Assembly (NCBI GenBank): GCA_947461125.1
Contig: CANHHX010000002.1
Location: forward strand, 25,331 to 89,330
DNA: 64,000 nucleotides
Direction: 5' to 3'
DNA from: Bacteroidota bacterium
GTDB lineage: Bacteria; Bacteroidota; Bacteroidia; Chitinophagales; Chitinophagaceae
Positions 26,320 to 34,986 of the stretch are shown here, piece after piece (position 1 is the first letter of the stretch; every line of letters begins with the position of its first letter). Under the pieces are notes generated by a model that saw only the letters and a program-made list of their open reading frames with translations, was not told the DNA's origin and did no database searches. Both the position numbers and the translations under genes were made by a program.

Positions 26320-28473
26320 CTATTCTACTGTAAACCAGGTATAACTTTCTGGTTCGATTGTTACAGTAAGCATTAGCTCATAATTTCTGTTTAATGTGTA
26401 TTTTTTTGCGGTTGTTTTATCATCTTTAAGTGCAAGTGTTGCAGTTGTGGTTAAACCGGTATAATAAAGGGGCACCGGAATAGTTCTGGTGATTTTTTCT
26501 TTGGTAGGATTATACAGCATACCCAGCGCTTTTTGTTTTGAACTAGGATCTACGTGGATGAGTCCATCCCAATCTCTTCCGTCTGCTCTTCGGAGCTGAA
26601 TCATATCGGCATTTAAAATAGAGCGGTACTTTTTATACCAGTTAATGGTACGAGCAACCATTTGTCTGGTGGTTTCTGTGTCGTATAATCTTGGACCTCT
26701 ATAACAGGCCTGTACACCGGCGCCATAATACTGAATCATGAGTTGCTCGTAATCCGTTAAATGCTCCGAAAGTGGCTCCAGCACTGCTCTTGGATCGGTT
26801 CCTTGGTAATTGGTTAATGGCACAAACCCCCAACTCATCGAAGCCGTTTTTTCGATGGTGCCGTCATGAATATTTTGTCTATTTAAAATGCGTTGTTGCT
26901 CGCGTGGTAATGAAAAATTTACTTCTCGATAGCCAATCGCAATTTTATGGGTGCCATCTAAAAAATACCAATCGGGTGCGTTAATGTATACGCCTCTTTC
27001 ATTTAACCAGTGGTACAATTCTTTTTGAATTTCCATTTGACGCCACTGCGAATCATTGTATCCTTTGTGGCCTGGGTGTGATGTTGAAGCACAAACGTCT
27101 CCTGGATAAGGACCATCATTTTCCCAAATATCAAACCCGGTTTTAGTAAAAAAGTTTTTTATTTTTTCTCTGTACGCGAGGCCCCACTTGCTTCCAAAGC
27201 AAGGAGCATTCCCAAAAAATGCGCCTCCTGGTTTTCCGGTTTTAATATCTATAACATCGTCTTCATCAGAAATTCTTCTACTACTAAATAGTGAATACCC
27301 ACCTAATAGTATGCCACGTGTATGCGCATAATCTGTTAGTCCTTTCCAGCGCGCAATGTTTTTTTGTGTGGTGTCTTCCATATTTAAGTGACTACCAAAA
27401 CTTAAAATCACAGCTTCGTAACCAGTAGCCACACACTGATCAATGGCTGTTTTTACTTCCTCGTCATTTTTACTAACGAGATGCATAAATATTGGATTTT
27501 GCGCGGTCCATGGTGCAACAGCTGTATACATTTTTCGAATCATGAGTCCTCTGCGCTGTCTATCATAACTATCCATAAGTAGTTCGTGTGTACGCACAGA
27601 TTTAAATAGTTCACCTGGCTGCAAGTCAATGCCAGGAGCCTTTTCAGGATATATTTCTAAAAGGCATGGGGTTTGGTAATTATAATTTACTTGAGAAGTA
27701 TATACCGAATCTGTTTTCCAGTGCGTGGTTTGATCACTGATATCGTAACGCATCGCATTGTTAAACGCATAATTGGTTTCTACATAAATACCATGCTGCT
27801 TTTTCATTTCTTCGGGGGATCCAACTACTGCACTTTCTTCTTCTACAAGCCCTAGCACTTCATTAACCACCCTGTCAAGTGCGTGTGGCGTATTGGATGA
27901 ATTTAGAATAGAAACCCATTTTACAATGAGTGGTAAATGATTGTAGAGTTCATAATGCACTTCTACGGTAATGCCATTTAGTTTTTGAGATGGGTGCGTG
28001 TAAGTAACAATTAGTTCTTGACCAGTTGGTGCAGCCGTATGGTGAGCCCAACTTTTATTTTTCCAATTTAAAAATAGTTTGAGTGGCGCAATTTTGTGCG
28101 AAACATATTTAAAATCGTTTACGCCGGCTTTTAGTGTATCAGCAAGTCCTGGTAAAATATATCCATTTTCTTTTTGACCCACGAGTCCACCCACATTGTA
28201 CAACACACCATCTAATACAACACGCGCTTCTGGTTTAATGGCACGTAATAGTTGTTGTTGATTGATTAGGTTGGTGTAATCGGTACAAGCAAAATTAGCA
28301 CCAATGGTAAATTTTCGTCGCACCAAACCATTGTTAAGTTCAATGGCAGTGGCTTTTTGCGTGATGGCTGCGTTATAAGGCGAAGCGTCAATTAACCAAT
28401 CTTGTGCACGCACAAATACAGTTAGCTGCAATATAACAAGGCAACTAACAAAAACAATTTTTTTAAAATTCAT
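26320..28473 (-). CDS. Secreted TIM-barrel glycoside hydrolase, alpha-galactosidase-like
   Basis: The 717-aa product has a signal peptide ending near 'TVFVRAQD'. An N-terminal beta-sandwich of about 290 residues leads into a (beta/alpha)8-like domain, and a small beta domain ends the protein ('EPESYTWFTVE'). 'TGFDIWENDGPYPGD' around residue 440 looks like a barrel strand carrying candidate acidic catalytic residues, as in clan GH-D. The exact family is uncertain; GH36/GH27-like alpha-galactosidase is my best guess, and a fucosidase-type enzyme is possible. It follows the fucose-type operon by 32 bp in the same direction, suggesting it releases the sugar that the operon degrades. Confidence 0.6.
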   Translation of the reverse strand: MNFKKIVFVSCLVILQLTVFVRAQDWLIDASPYNAAITQKATAIELNNGLVRRKFTIGANFACTDYTNLINQQQLLRAIKPEARVVLDGVLYNVGGLVGQKENGYILPGLADTLKAGVNDFKYVSHKIAPLKLFLNWKNKSWAHHTAAPTGQELIVTYTHPSQKLNGITVEVHYELYNHLPLIVKWVSILNSSNTPHALDRVVNEVLGLVEEESAVVGSPEEMKKQHGIYVETNYAFNNAMRYDISDQTTHWKTDSVYTSQVNYNYQTPCLLEIYPEKAPGIDLQPGELFKSVRTHELLMDSYDRQRRGLMIRKMYTAVAPWTAQNPIFMHLVSKNDEEVKTAIDQCVATGYEAVILSFGSHLNMEDTTQKNIARWKGLTDYAHTRGILLGGYSLFSSRRISDEDDVIDIKTGKPGGAFFGNAPCFGSKWGLAYREKIKNFFTKTGFDIWENDGPYPGDVCASTSHPGHKGYNDSQWRQMEIQKELYHWLNERGVYINAPDWYFLDGTHKIAIGYREVNFSLPREQQRILNRQNIHDGTIEKTASMSWGFVPLTNYQGTDPRAVLEPLSEHLTDYEQLMIQYYGAGVQACYRGPRLYDTETTRQMVARTINWYKKYRSILNADMIQLRRADGRDWDGLIHVDPSSKQKALGMLYNPTKEKITRTIPVPLYYTGLTTTATLALKDDKTTAKKYTLNRNYELMLTVTIEPESYTWFTVE

Positions 28474-28505
28474 TCGGAGTAATTTAGGTATCCAAAATAA
28501 AATGT

Positions 28506-29288
28506 CTATAAAAGTGCTCTGTCTAAATGCGTATATCCACCATCTACATGTATCAGTTGTCCTGTGGTATGGCTTGATACTTCAGAAAGTAATACCGCAA
28601 CCATATTTGCAATTTCAATATCAGTGGTCATGCGATTTTCTAATGGAATTTTTGCGGTGATGCTTGCTAATTTTTCGGAAGGGTTATCAAAAGTTTTTAT
28701 CCAAGTTTCATAGAGTGGCGTAAAACATTCGGCAACAATAACAGCATTTACACGAATGCCGTATTTTAATAGCTCTACTGCCCACTCTCTTGTTAACGCG
28801 TTTCTGCCGCCATTAGATGCTGCATACGCAGACGTATTACCCTGACCTGTTTCCGCGGTTTTAGAGCCAATATTTACAATCGCTCCTTTAGATTTTTTTA
28901 GTGCAGGTAATGCATGATGCGCTAATAAATAATAGTGCACCAAATTTTTATGAAGCGACGCGATAAAACCTTCATAGCTTCCATTTTCTAAACCCACGCC
29001 ATCGTTAACACCGGCATTATTAACAAGCCCATCAATGGTACCATAAGTTGCAAGCACGTTATCTATCGCCTGTTTACAGGCGTTTGGATCGGTTAATTCA
29101 GCTACTACACCAAACGCTTTGCCCCCACCTGCTATTAGGGCATCAACGGCTGCTTGATTATCAGCAGCGCTCCGACCAATAATACAAACCGTTGCGCCTT
29201 CCTTTGCTAATACTTTAGCAATGCCATAGCCGATGCCTTTAGCCCCACCCGACACAACAATTACTTTATTTGAAAGTCCTAGTTCCAT
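28506..29288 (-). CDS. SDR dehydrogenase, probable L-fucose (deoxysugar) dehydrogenase
   Basis: The 260-aa SDR starts with the cofactor motif 'GGAKGIGYGIA' (14-24) and has 'NNAGVNDG'. In the active site the serine is in 'VNIGSKTAE' and Tyr155 in 'SAYAASNGGRN'. The usual lysine four residues later is Asn159, an unusual change that I checked in the codons (TAT ... AAT). The C-terminal 'VAECFTPLYETWI' resembles sugar dehydrogenases of the fucose pathway as I recall them. It would oxidise the sugar to its lactone with NAD(P)+. It lies in a tight operon, 6 bp after the mutarotase gene. Confidence 0.75.
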   Translation of the reverse strand: MELGLSNKVIVVSGGAKGIGYGIAKVLAKEGATVCIIGRSAADNQAAVDALIAGGGKAFGVVAELTDPNACKQAIDNVLATYGTIDGLVNNAGVNDGVGLENGSYEGFIASLHKNLVHYYLLAHHALPALKKSKGAIVNIGSKTAETGQGNTSAYAASNGGRNALTREWAVELLKYGIRVNAVIVAECFTPLYETWIKTFDNPSEKLASITAKIPLENRMTTDIEIANMVAVLLSEVSSHTTGQLIHVDGGYTHLDRALL

Positions 29289-29294
29289 ATCATT

Positions 29295-29636
29295 TTATTG
29301 AGGAAGTGTAAATATTTTTTCTAGTAACACCCATTTTTCTCCCGGCTTTGATCCTGGCATAGCCTGCTGGTAGGTCCACATCAATGTTTCCCATTTTTGA
29401 ACCACTTCATTTGCAGCATCAGCCGCCGATTTGGCTTCAAAAGAAAAATTTTCATTCGCTTCTAACACCATAAATAAACGGTTAGACACACAGTAAATAT
29501 CCAAACAAGTAATGCCCGAATTTTTAATACTTTCAATAATTTCTGGCCACACATTTTGATGATACGCTTTGTACTCCGCAATTAATGCAGGATCCTCTTT
29601 TAAATCGAGTGCTAAAAAATATTGTTGTGCTGCCAT
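29295..29636 (-). CDS. L-rhamnose/L-fucose mutarotase (RhaM family)
   Basis: RhaM-family proteins interconvert the alpha and beta anomers of rhamnose or fucose. The track start at 29660 lies inside the upstream gene. I use the ATG at 29636 ('MAAQQYFLALDLKEDP'), 4 bp past that gene's stop, giving 113 aa. Family features are 'EYKAYHQNVWPEIIESIKNSG' with the conserved His-x-x-x-Trp-Pro region, 'LFMVLEANENF' and a late 'WETLMWTYQQ'. The context favours fucose over rhamnose because no rhamnose isomerase or kinase is present. Confidence 0.85.
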   Translation of the reverse strand: MAAQQYFLALDLKEDPALIAEYKAYHQNVWPEIIESIKNSGITCLDIYCVSNRLFMVLEANENFSFEAKSAADAANEVVQKWETLMWTYQQAMPGSKPGEKWVLLEKIFTLPQ

Positions 29637-29640
29637 GTTT

Positions 29641-30498
29641 TTATTTTTTTGTATACGCAACCGCTGTTTGTTTACTGGTTCCTAGTCCTTCAATGCCAAG
29701 TTCAATAACATCACCAGGCTTTACATAAACTGGCTCTGGTTTAATCCCCAAACCTACACCAGGAGGGGTGCCTGTGCTAATCACATCGCCTGGTAAAAGC
29801 GTCATAAACTGGCTTAAGTAGTGCACTAAAAAAGGTATTTTAAAAACAAGGTTTAAGGTATTACTATTTTGATAGGTTTTACCATTTACAGTTAACCACA
29901 TTTTTAAATTGTTGACATCTGTAATTTCATCGGGTGTTGCTAAAAAAGGTCCAAGTGGTGCAAACGTATCGCAACCCTTTCCTTTAGCCCACTGTCCACC
30001 CCTTTCTAATTGAAATTCTCTTTCACTATAATCATTGTGAAGGCAATAGCCTGCTACATAATCGAGTGCTTCTGATTCTTCTACATAAGAAGCTTTTTTA
30101 CTTATTACAAAAGCTAACTCTACTTCCCAATCGGTTTTTACACTATTTTTTGGAATCACCACATCATCATTAGGACCACAAAGTGCGGTAGTAGATTTAA
30201 AAAATAAAACGGGCTCTGTTGGAATAGGTGCATTGGTTTCGAGGCAGTGGTCTACATAGTTAAGACCTATACAAATAATTTTTGAAGGTCTCGCTACCGC
30301 AGAACCCAGTCTGGTATTGGGTTCTACAACAGGAAACAATGTACCCGCAGCCACCGCATCTTGTAATTTTTTGATATCATTGTTAGCAAAAAATGTTTCG
30401 TTATAATCGACGACCATACTAGATACATCATACCAAATATCATTTACAATGATGCCCGGTTTTTCATATCCTTCATTTCCAAATCTAATTAATTTCAT
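29641..30498 (-). CDS. FAH-family hydrolase, probable 2,4-diketo-3-deoxy-fuconate hydrolase
   Basis: The 285-aa protein is a fumarylacetoacetate hydrolase-family enzyme. Metal-binding and active-site sequences are seen in 'KIICIGLNYVDHCLE', 'KTDWEVELAFVISKKA' (an acidic pair), 'GYCLHNDYSEREFQ' and the C-terminal 'DVISTGTPPGVGLG'. In the oxidative fucose pathway a member of this family cleaves the diketo acid to pyruvate and L-lactate. The operon neighbours fit that assignment. Other FAH functions such as acylpyruvate hydrolysis remain possible. The next gene starts 4 bp after its stop. Confidence 0.85.
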   Translation of the reverse strand: MKLIRFGNEGYEKPGIIVNDIWYDVSSMVVDYNETFFANNDIKKLQDAVAAGTLFPVVEPNTRLGSAVARPSKIICIGLNYVDHCLETNAPIPTEPVLFFKSTTALCGPNDDVVIPKNSVKTDWEVELAFVISKKASYVEESEALDYVAGYCLHNDYSEREFQLERGGQWAKGKGCDTFAPLGPFLATPDEITDVNNLKMWLTVNGKTYQNSNTLNLVFKIPFLVHYLSQFMTLLPGDVISTGTPPGVGLGIKPEPVYVKPGDVIELGIEGLGTSKQTAVAYTKK

Positions 30499-30516
30499 TA
30501 CTTCCGATTTTTGATG

Positions 30517-31281
30517 CTAATTATTAAGTTTTATAAACCCGCCATCTATTGGATAATCACAACCCGTAATAAATGAAGCTTCATCGCTGGCTAAATAAAG
30601 AGCGAGTGCAGCTACTTCTTCAGGTGCTGCCATTCTACCAATAGGTTGTGAGGCAGATAATTTTTCCAACATTTCTTTTTCTTTTCCCGGATAATTTTTT
30701 GCAATAAATCCATCCACAAACGGTGTGTGCACACGCGCTGGTGAAATAGAATTACACCTAATATTTTCGTGCATATAATCTTTGGCAACGGAAAGTGTCA
30801 TGGCCATAACAGCGCCTTTTGCAGTAGAATACACAAAACGATCCGCTAGTCCTACCCATGCAGCAATGGAAGCCATGTTAATGATAACACCACGCCCGTT
30901 GGTACGAAAGCCTGGTATAGCAGCTGCTATGCACTGATACACCCCTTTCACATTGATAGACATGACCCTGTCAAAATCTGCTTCTGGTGTTGTGTCTGCT
31001 TTACCAATGTGTGCAACACCAGCATTATTGACTAAAATATCTAGTTGACCAATGCTTGCAAAAACAGCGGTCACTTCTTCTTTATTGGCAACATTACAAG
31101 CGTGTACCGTTACCTGTCCACCCGCTGCTTGAATAGTAGCAGCTGTATCTGCGCCAGCCTCCGTAGTTAGTTCTAATACATGCACCGATGCACCCTGTGC
31201 TGCAAATGTTACGGCTATTGCTTTTCCAATGCCACTACCACCACCGGTGATAACTGCTTTTTTATTAACTAATGAAAACAT
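30517..31281 (-). CDS. SDR dehydrogenase, probable 2-keto-3-deoxy-L-fuconate dehydrogenase
   Basis: The 254-aa SDR has 'GGGSGIGKAIA' for the dinucleotide, 'NNAGVAH' and a complete Ser-Tyr-Lys set ('NMASIAA', 'FVYSTAKGAV'). The late segment 'GCDYPIDGGFIKL' is typical. Next to a FAH-type hydrolase and a sugar-acid dehydratase, its likely job is oxidising 2-keto-3-deoxy-fuconate to the 2,4-diketo form. This is inference from operon context. It starts 9 bp after the dehydratase gene. Confidence 0.8.
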   Translation of the reverse strand: MFSLVNKKAVITGGGSGIGKAIAVTFAAQGASVHVLELTTEAGADTAATIQAAGGQVTVHACNVANKEEVTAVFASIGQLDILVNNAGVAHIGKADTTPEADFDRVMSINVKGVYQCIAAAIPGFRTNGRGVIINMASIAAWVGLADRFVYSTAKGAVMAMTLSVAKDYMHENIRCNSISPARVHTPFVDGFIAKNYPGKEKEMLEKLSASQPIGRMAAPEEVAALALYLASDEASFITGCDYPIDGGFIKLNN

Positions 31282-31290
31282 AAAAAATAA

Positions 31291-32946
31291 TTATAAAGAA
31301 ACACCGCGCTTCCACGGTATAAAATCATCTTGATTTAAAAGCACTGCTTTGGGAGTCACTTCTCCACTAGCAGCTTTAATGCAATATTCTAAAATTTCTA
31401 TACCCATTTGTTCAATGGTTTTTTCACCACTAATGATAGGTCCACAATCAATATCAATAATGTCTTTCATTCTTTTTGCAAGAGATGAATTGGTAGCCAC
31501 TTTAATGACTGGACAAACAGGATTACCCGTTGGTGTGCCAAGACCGGTAGTAAATAAAATAAGCGTGGCGCCTGCGGCTGCCTTACCTGTGGTAGCTTCT
31601 ACGTCATTACCAGGCGTACATACAAGGCTAAGTCCGGCCTTGGTGGCAGGCTCTGTATAATCTAATACATCTACAACGGGAGAAGTGCCCCCTTTTTTTG
31701 CCGCACCTGCACTTTTGATAGCGTCGGTAATAAGTCCATCTTTAATATTTCCTGGTGAGGGGTTCATATGAAATCCAGAACCTACTTTATGTGCTAGTGC
31801 ATCATAACTTCTCATGAGTTCTATAAATTTAGTAGCAGAAGATGCGCTCTCACACCTGTCAATTAAGTCTTGTTCTGCACCACATAATTCTGGAAATTCT
31901 GCCAACAATACTTTGCCACCAAGCGCCACTAATAAATCTGAAGCATAGCCAACAGCTGGGTTTGCAGATACACCGCTAAACCCATCGCTACCACCGCATT
32001 TAACACCAAGTGTGAGCGCACTTAATGGAGCAGGTTGTCTTTCAAATTGATTGATGATAATGAGGCCTTCAAATGTTTTTTTAATTGCAGAAGCGATGAG
32101 CTCTTCTTCGCTTTCTGATTGTTGTTGTTCAAAAATATAAAGCGGCTTATCAAAATTAGGGGCTAGTTTTTGAATGTCATTTTTAAAATCTTCTACTTGT
32201 AAATGTTGGCATCCAAGGCTTAAAACCGTTATCCCACCTACGTTTGGATGATTGGCATAAGAAGCGAGTAATGCACTTAGTGTAGCTGCATCGGATCTTG
32301 TTCCACCACAACCACCATTGTGGTTTAAAAATTTAATACCGTCTACATTTTTAAATACCCGGTTTTTTTGAGGCGTATTACTTGGAGTAAAATTGACATT
32401 AGTTATAGATTCTCCTTTTTCATACGCTTCCAAAAGCGACTGAGTATACTTACTATATTTATCACTCACTGCATAACCAAGTTTATGATGCAGCGCCTCT
32501 TTAATGACGTCTAAATTTCTATTCTCACAAAAAACGGTAGGAATAAATAACCAATAATTGGCTGTACCCACTTGACCGTTGGGTCTTACAAAACCATTGA
32601 AAGTTTTATTGGCAAATTGCGATACGTCTGGCTTCGCCCATGAAAATTTTGATTCGCGGTATGCATAAGGCTCTGCTGCATGCTTTAAATTAGCCGTTGT
32701 AACAAGGCTTCCCCTAACAACATCTTGTTGCGTGGTGCCAACAAGTACGCCGTACATGAACACCGAGGCGCCTTTCGCTAAATCTGTGGTATAAAATTTA
32801 TGCTTGCTTTGGATGGTCTCCAAAATAGTATACTGTTCTTCGCGGTATTCCACAACCTGCCCTTGGGCTAATTGAGTGAGCGCCACCAACACATTGTCTT
32901 TGGGGTGCATCTCTATCACTAATCTTTTTGGTGGCACAGTAGTCAT
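31291..32946 (-). CDS. UxaA/GarD-family sugar-acid dehydratase, probable L-fuconate dehydratase
   Basis: The 551-aa protein has an N-terminal SAF domain (about 1-90), followed by the UxaA catalytic region. Cysteine-rich conserved motifs are visible: 'FLNHNGGCGGTRSD', 'KCGGSDGFSGVSANPAVG', 'EFPELCGAEQDL' and 'DIDCGPIISGEKTIEQMG'. These enzymes use iron to dehydrate altronate or galactarate. In this operon the likely substrate is fuconate or a related sugar acid. The better-studied fuconate dehydratase belongs to the enolase superfamily, so this would be a family substitution. Its start is 5 bp after the permease stop. Confidence 0.85.
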   Translation of the reverse strand: MTTVPPKRLVIEMHPKDNVLVALTQLAQGQVVEYREEQYTILETIQSKHKFYTTDLAKGASVFMYGVLVGTTQQDVVRGSLVTTANLKHAAEPYAYRESKFSWAKPDVSQFANKTFNGFVRPNGQVGTANYWLFIPTVFCENRNLDVIKEALHHKLGYAVSDKYSKYTQSLLEAYEKGESITNVNFTPSNTPQKNRVFKNVDGIKFLNHNGGCGGTRSDAATLSALLASYANHPNVGGITVLSLGCQHLQVEDFKNDIQKLAPNFDKPLYIFEQQQSESEEELIASAIKKTFEGLIIINQFERQPAPLSALTLGVKCGGSDGFSGVSANPAVGYASDLLVALGGKVLLAEFPELCGAEQDLIDRCESASSATKFIELMRSYDALAHKVGSGFHMNPSPGNIKDGLITDAIKSAGAAKKGGTSPVVDVLDYTEPATKAGLSLVCTPGNDVEATTGKAAAGATLILFTTGLGTPTGNPVCPVIKVATNSSLAKRMKDIIDIDCGPIISGEKTIEQMGIEILEYCIKAASGEVTPKAVLLNQDDFIPWKRGVSL

Positions 32947-32951
32947 GGGTA

Positions 32952-34241
32952 CTATACAGATTTTACTTTATGTCCTTTGGTTGCAAATAAAAAGACCACC
33001 ACAAAACAAAGAAGTGGTACAATATATCCATTTTGAATACTACCGGTTGCATCAGAAATAACACCGAGCACAGGAGGCAATAGCGCGCCGCCAACAATTG
33101 ACATCACAATTAAACTAGAGGCCATTTTTGTATCGGCGCCAACTTCTTTAATGCCGAGTGAAAATATGGTAGGAAACATAATAGACATAAAAAATGCAAT
33201 AGCAATAAGTGCATAGACAACAACAATACCTGAGCCAAAAATAGCTACCGCAGATAAAACAATATTGATAAGCGCATAGGTGCTTAATAATTTTTCAGAT
33301 GCAAACTTGCCCATTAAAAAAGTACCTACAAATCTTCCCAGCATAAATGCAGCACCATAACCCCATCCTAAATATTGTGCAGCCGTTTTTTCATCCATGC
33401 CTGCGCCCGTTCTCGCCATTTTAATAAAAAAACTTCCCACACAAACCTGTGCACCTACATAAAAAAATTGTGCTACTACGGCCCATGTCAAATGCCTGTG
33501 GCGAAAGGCTTTTAGCGGATTGTTACCAGCCGTATTGTCATCTCCCTCTTTTACGTCAGGAAGTTTTGAGACCATAAATAATATTGCTACGAGTAAAACA
33601 AGAATACCTAAAATAAGGTAGGGCATTTTTACACTTTGTGCTTCGGTGGTCAAATAATTATTAAGCGCTTCGGGCGATAATTGTGCATATGCTTCATCAG
33701 ACATTTCTGTGCCAGACAAAATAAATTGCCCACCAATGATAGGAGCTACCATGGCAGCAAGTCCATTAAATGATTGCGCAAAATTCAATCGACGTGTTGC
33801 TGTTTCGGGAGGACCAATAATGGTTGCATAAGGATTGGCTGCTGTTTCTAAAAAAGTTAACCCACTTGCAATGATAAAAAGTGCGCCTAAAAAATAAATG
33901 TATTGATGGGTATCTGCTGCGGGTAAAAATAAAAAACAACCTAGGGCAAACAATAATAGGCCCCCAACAATTCCGGATTTGTAGCCATACTTACGCATCA
34001 CATATCCGGCAGGAAGCGCCATTGCAAAGTAGGCAATGAATACCGATGAATCAATCAGTGATGATTGTAAATCATTTAATCTGAAAGATTTACGCAAATG
34101 CGGGATTAAAATAGGGTCAAGGTTATGTACAAAACCCCAAAAGAAAAATAAACTTGTTACAAGAATAAATGGGTAGAGCCAGTTATTGGTTTGGTTACTA
34201 CTAATGGGGTTGTTATTTGAAGGTGTTGCCGGTAATGCCAT
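32952..34241 (-). CDS. FucP-type MFS sugar permease
   Basis: The 429-aa protein has 12 membrane helices. It matches the fucose:H+ symporter family: 'FFFWGFVHNLDPILIPHLRK' in helix 1, then 'YVMRKYGYKSGIVGGLLLF' and 'GLTFLETAANPYATIIGP'. The last contains the glutamate corresponding to Glu135 of E. coli FucP. E. coli has Asp46 in helix 1; here Asp is present but appears one residue earlier. FucP-like permeases carry fucose, galactose, glucose or GlcNAc, so the substrate is inferred from the operon. It is the first gene of the seven-gene series. Confidence 0.88.
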   Translation of the reverse strand: MALPATPSNNNPISSNQTNNWLYPFILVTSLFFFWGFVHNLDPILIPHLRKSFRLNDLQSSLIDSSVFIAYFAMALPAGYVMRKYGYKSGIVGGLLLFALGCFLFLPAADTHQYIYFLGALFIIASGLTFLETAANPYATIIGPPETATRRLNFAQSFNGLAAMVAPIIGGQFILSGTEMSDEAYAQLSPEALNNYLTTEAQSVKMPYLILGILVLLVAILFMVSKLPDVKEGDDNTAGNNPLKAFRHRHLTWAVVAQFFYVGAQVCVGSFFIKMARTGAGMDEKTAAQYLGWGYGAAFMLGRFVGTFLMGKFASEKLLSTYALINIVLSAVAIFGSGIVVVYALIAIAFFMSIMFPTIFSLGIKEVGADTKMASSLIVMSIVGGALLPPVLGVISDATGSIQNGYIVPLLCFVVVFLFATKGHKVKSV

Positions 34242-34384
34242 AGTTGTTTATTATACTACTTTTAAACGCAGTAATCTGATAAACAATATACTTAAAATAT
34301 TATCTCAAAACACCGGAATGGTAAAGCAGAGCAAGTTTTTTTTAATATGCATTAAATAGAACACAAATGCTACCTAATGTCATG

Positions 34385-34399
34385 TATTGTTTTACAATA
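34385..34399. promoter_or_regulatory. Candidate operator palindrome upstream of the sugar operon
   Basis: TATTGT-TTT-ACAATA is a perfect 6+6-bp inverted repeat with a 3-nt spacer. It lies in the divergent gap, 143 bp before the permease start and 44 bp before the GNAT start. The TGT-n3-ACA core resembles GntR-family operators. No GntR gene is in the window, so the regulator is unknown. Confidence 0.3.
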
Positions 34400-34443
34400 T
34401 CCGATGGTATTTTTATATTAAATTAGAGCTACATTTAAAATAC

Positions 34444-34956
34444 ATGAACCTGCAGCCGAATCATTTAAACAACAATAGTGTCTTGCTTGAGCCGCTGCTA
34501 GTAGATCACTTTGAGGAATTGTACGGTGTTGCATCGGATCCGCTTATATGGGAACAACATCCTAACCCCAATAGGTATCAAAAAGAAGTATTTCAAACGT
34601 TTTTTGAAGGTGCAATAGATAGTGGTGGGGCGTTTATTATTAGAAATGCCGATACCGGTAAAGCGTTGGGTTCATCTCGTTTTTACGATTACAGTCGTAT
34701 AAAAGATGAAATAAAAATTGGATACACTTTTTTTAGTAGAGACTGCTGGGGAAAGGGTATTAATCAGCAAGTAAAAACACTCATGTTAAACTATGCTTTT
34801 ATTTACATTGAAAAAGTTATTTTTCATATTGGTGCACTAAATATTAGATCGCAAATAGCCATTGAAAAATTAGGTGCAAAAAAAGTAGGCGAAGAAATGG
34901 TTGCCTATTACAACGAACCTGACCGGCTTAATTTTGTGTATGAGATGATGCGGTAA
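34444..34956 (+). CDS. GNAT-family N-acetyltransferase (RimJ/RimL-like)
   Basis: The track starts at a TTG at 34387. I use the ATG at 34444 ('MNLQPNHLNNNSVLLEPL'), which matches the usual start of this family and gives 170 aa. Acetyl-CoA-binding features include 'GKALGSSRFYDY', 'IKIGYTFFSRDCWGKGINQQVK' and 'ALNIRSQIAIEKLGAKKVGE'. Such enzymes acetylate small molecules or protein N-termini. It stands alone, divergent from the sugar operon, and nothing connects it to fucose use. Confidence 0.9.
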   Translation: MNLQPNHLNNNSVLLEPLLVDHFEELYGVASDPLIWEQHPNPNRYQKEVFQTFFEGAIDSGGAFIIRNADTGKALGSSRFYDYSRIKDEIKIGYTFFSRDCWGKGINQQVKTLMLNYAFIYIEKVIFHIGALNIRSQIAIEKLGAKKVGEEMVAYYNEPDRLNFVYEMMR

Positions 34957-34986
34957 TATTAGGATTTATTTATATTTACGAAAAAA

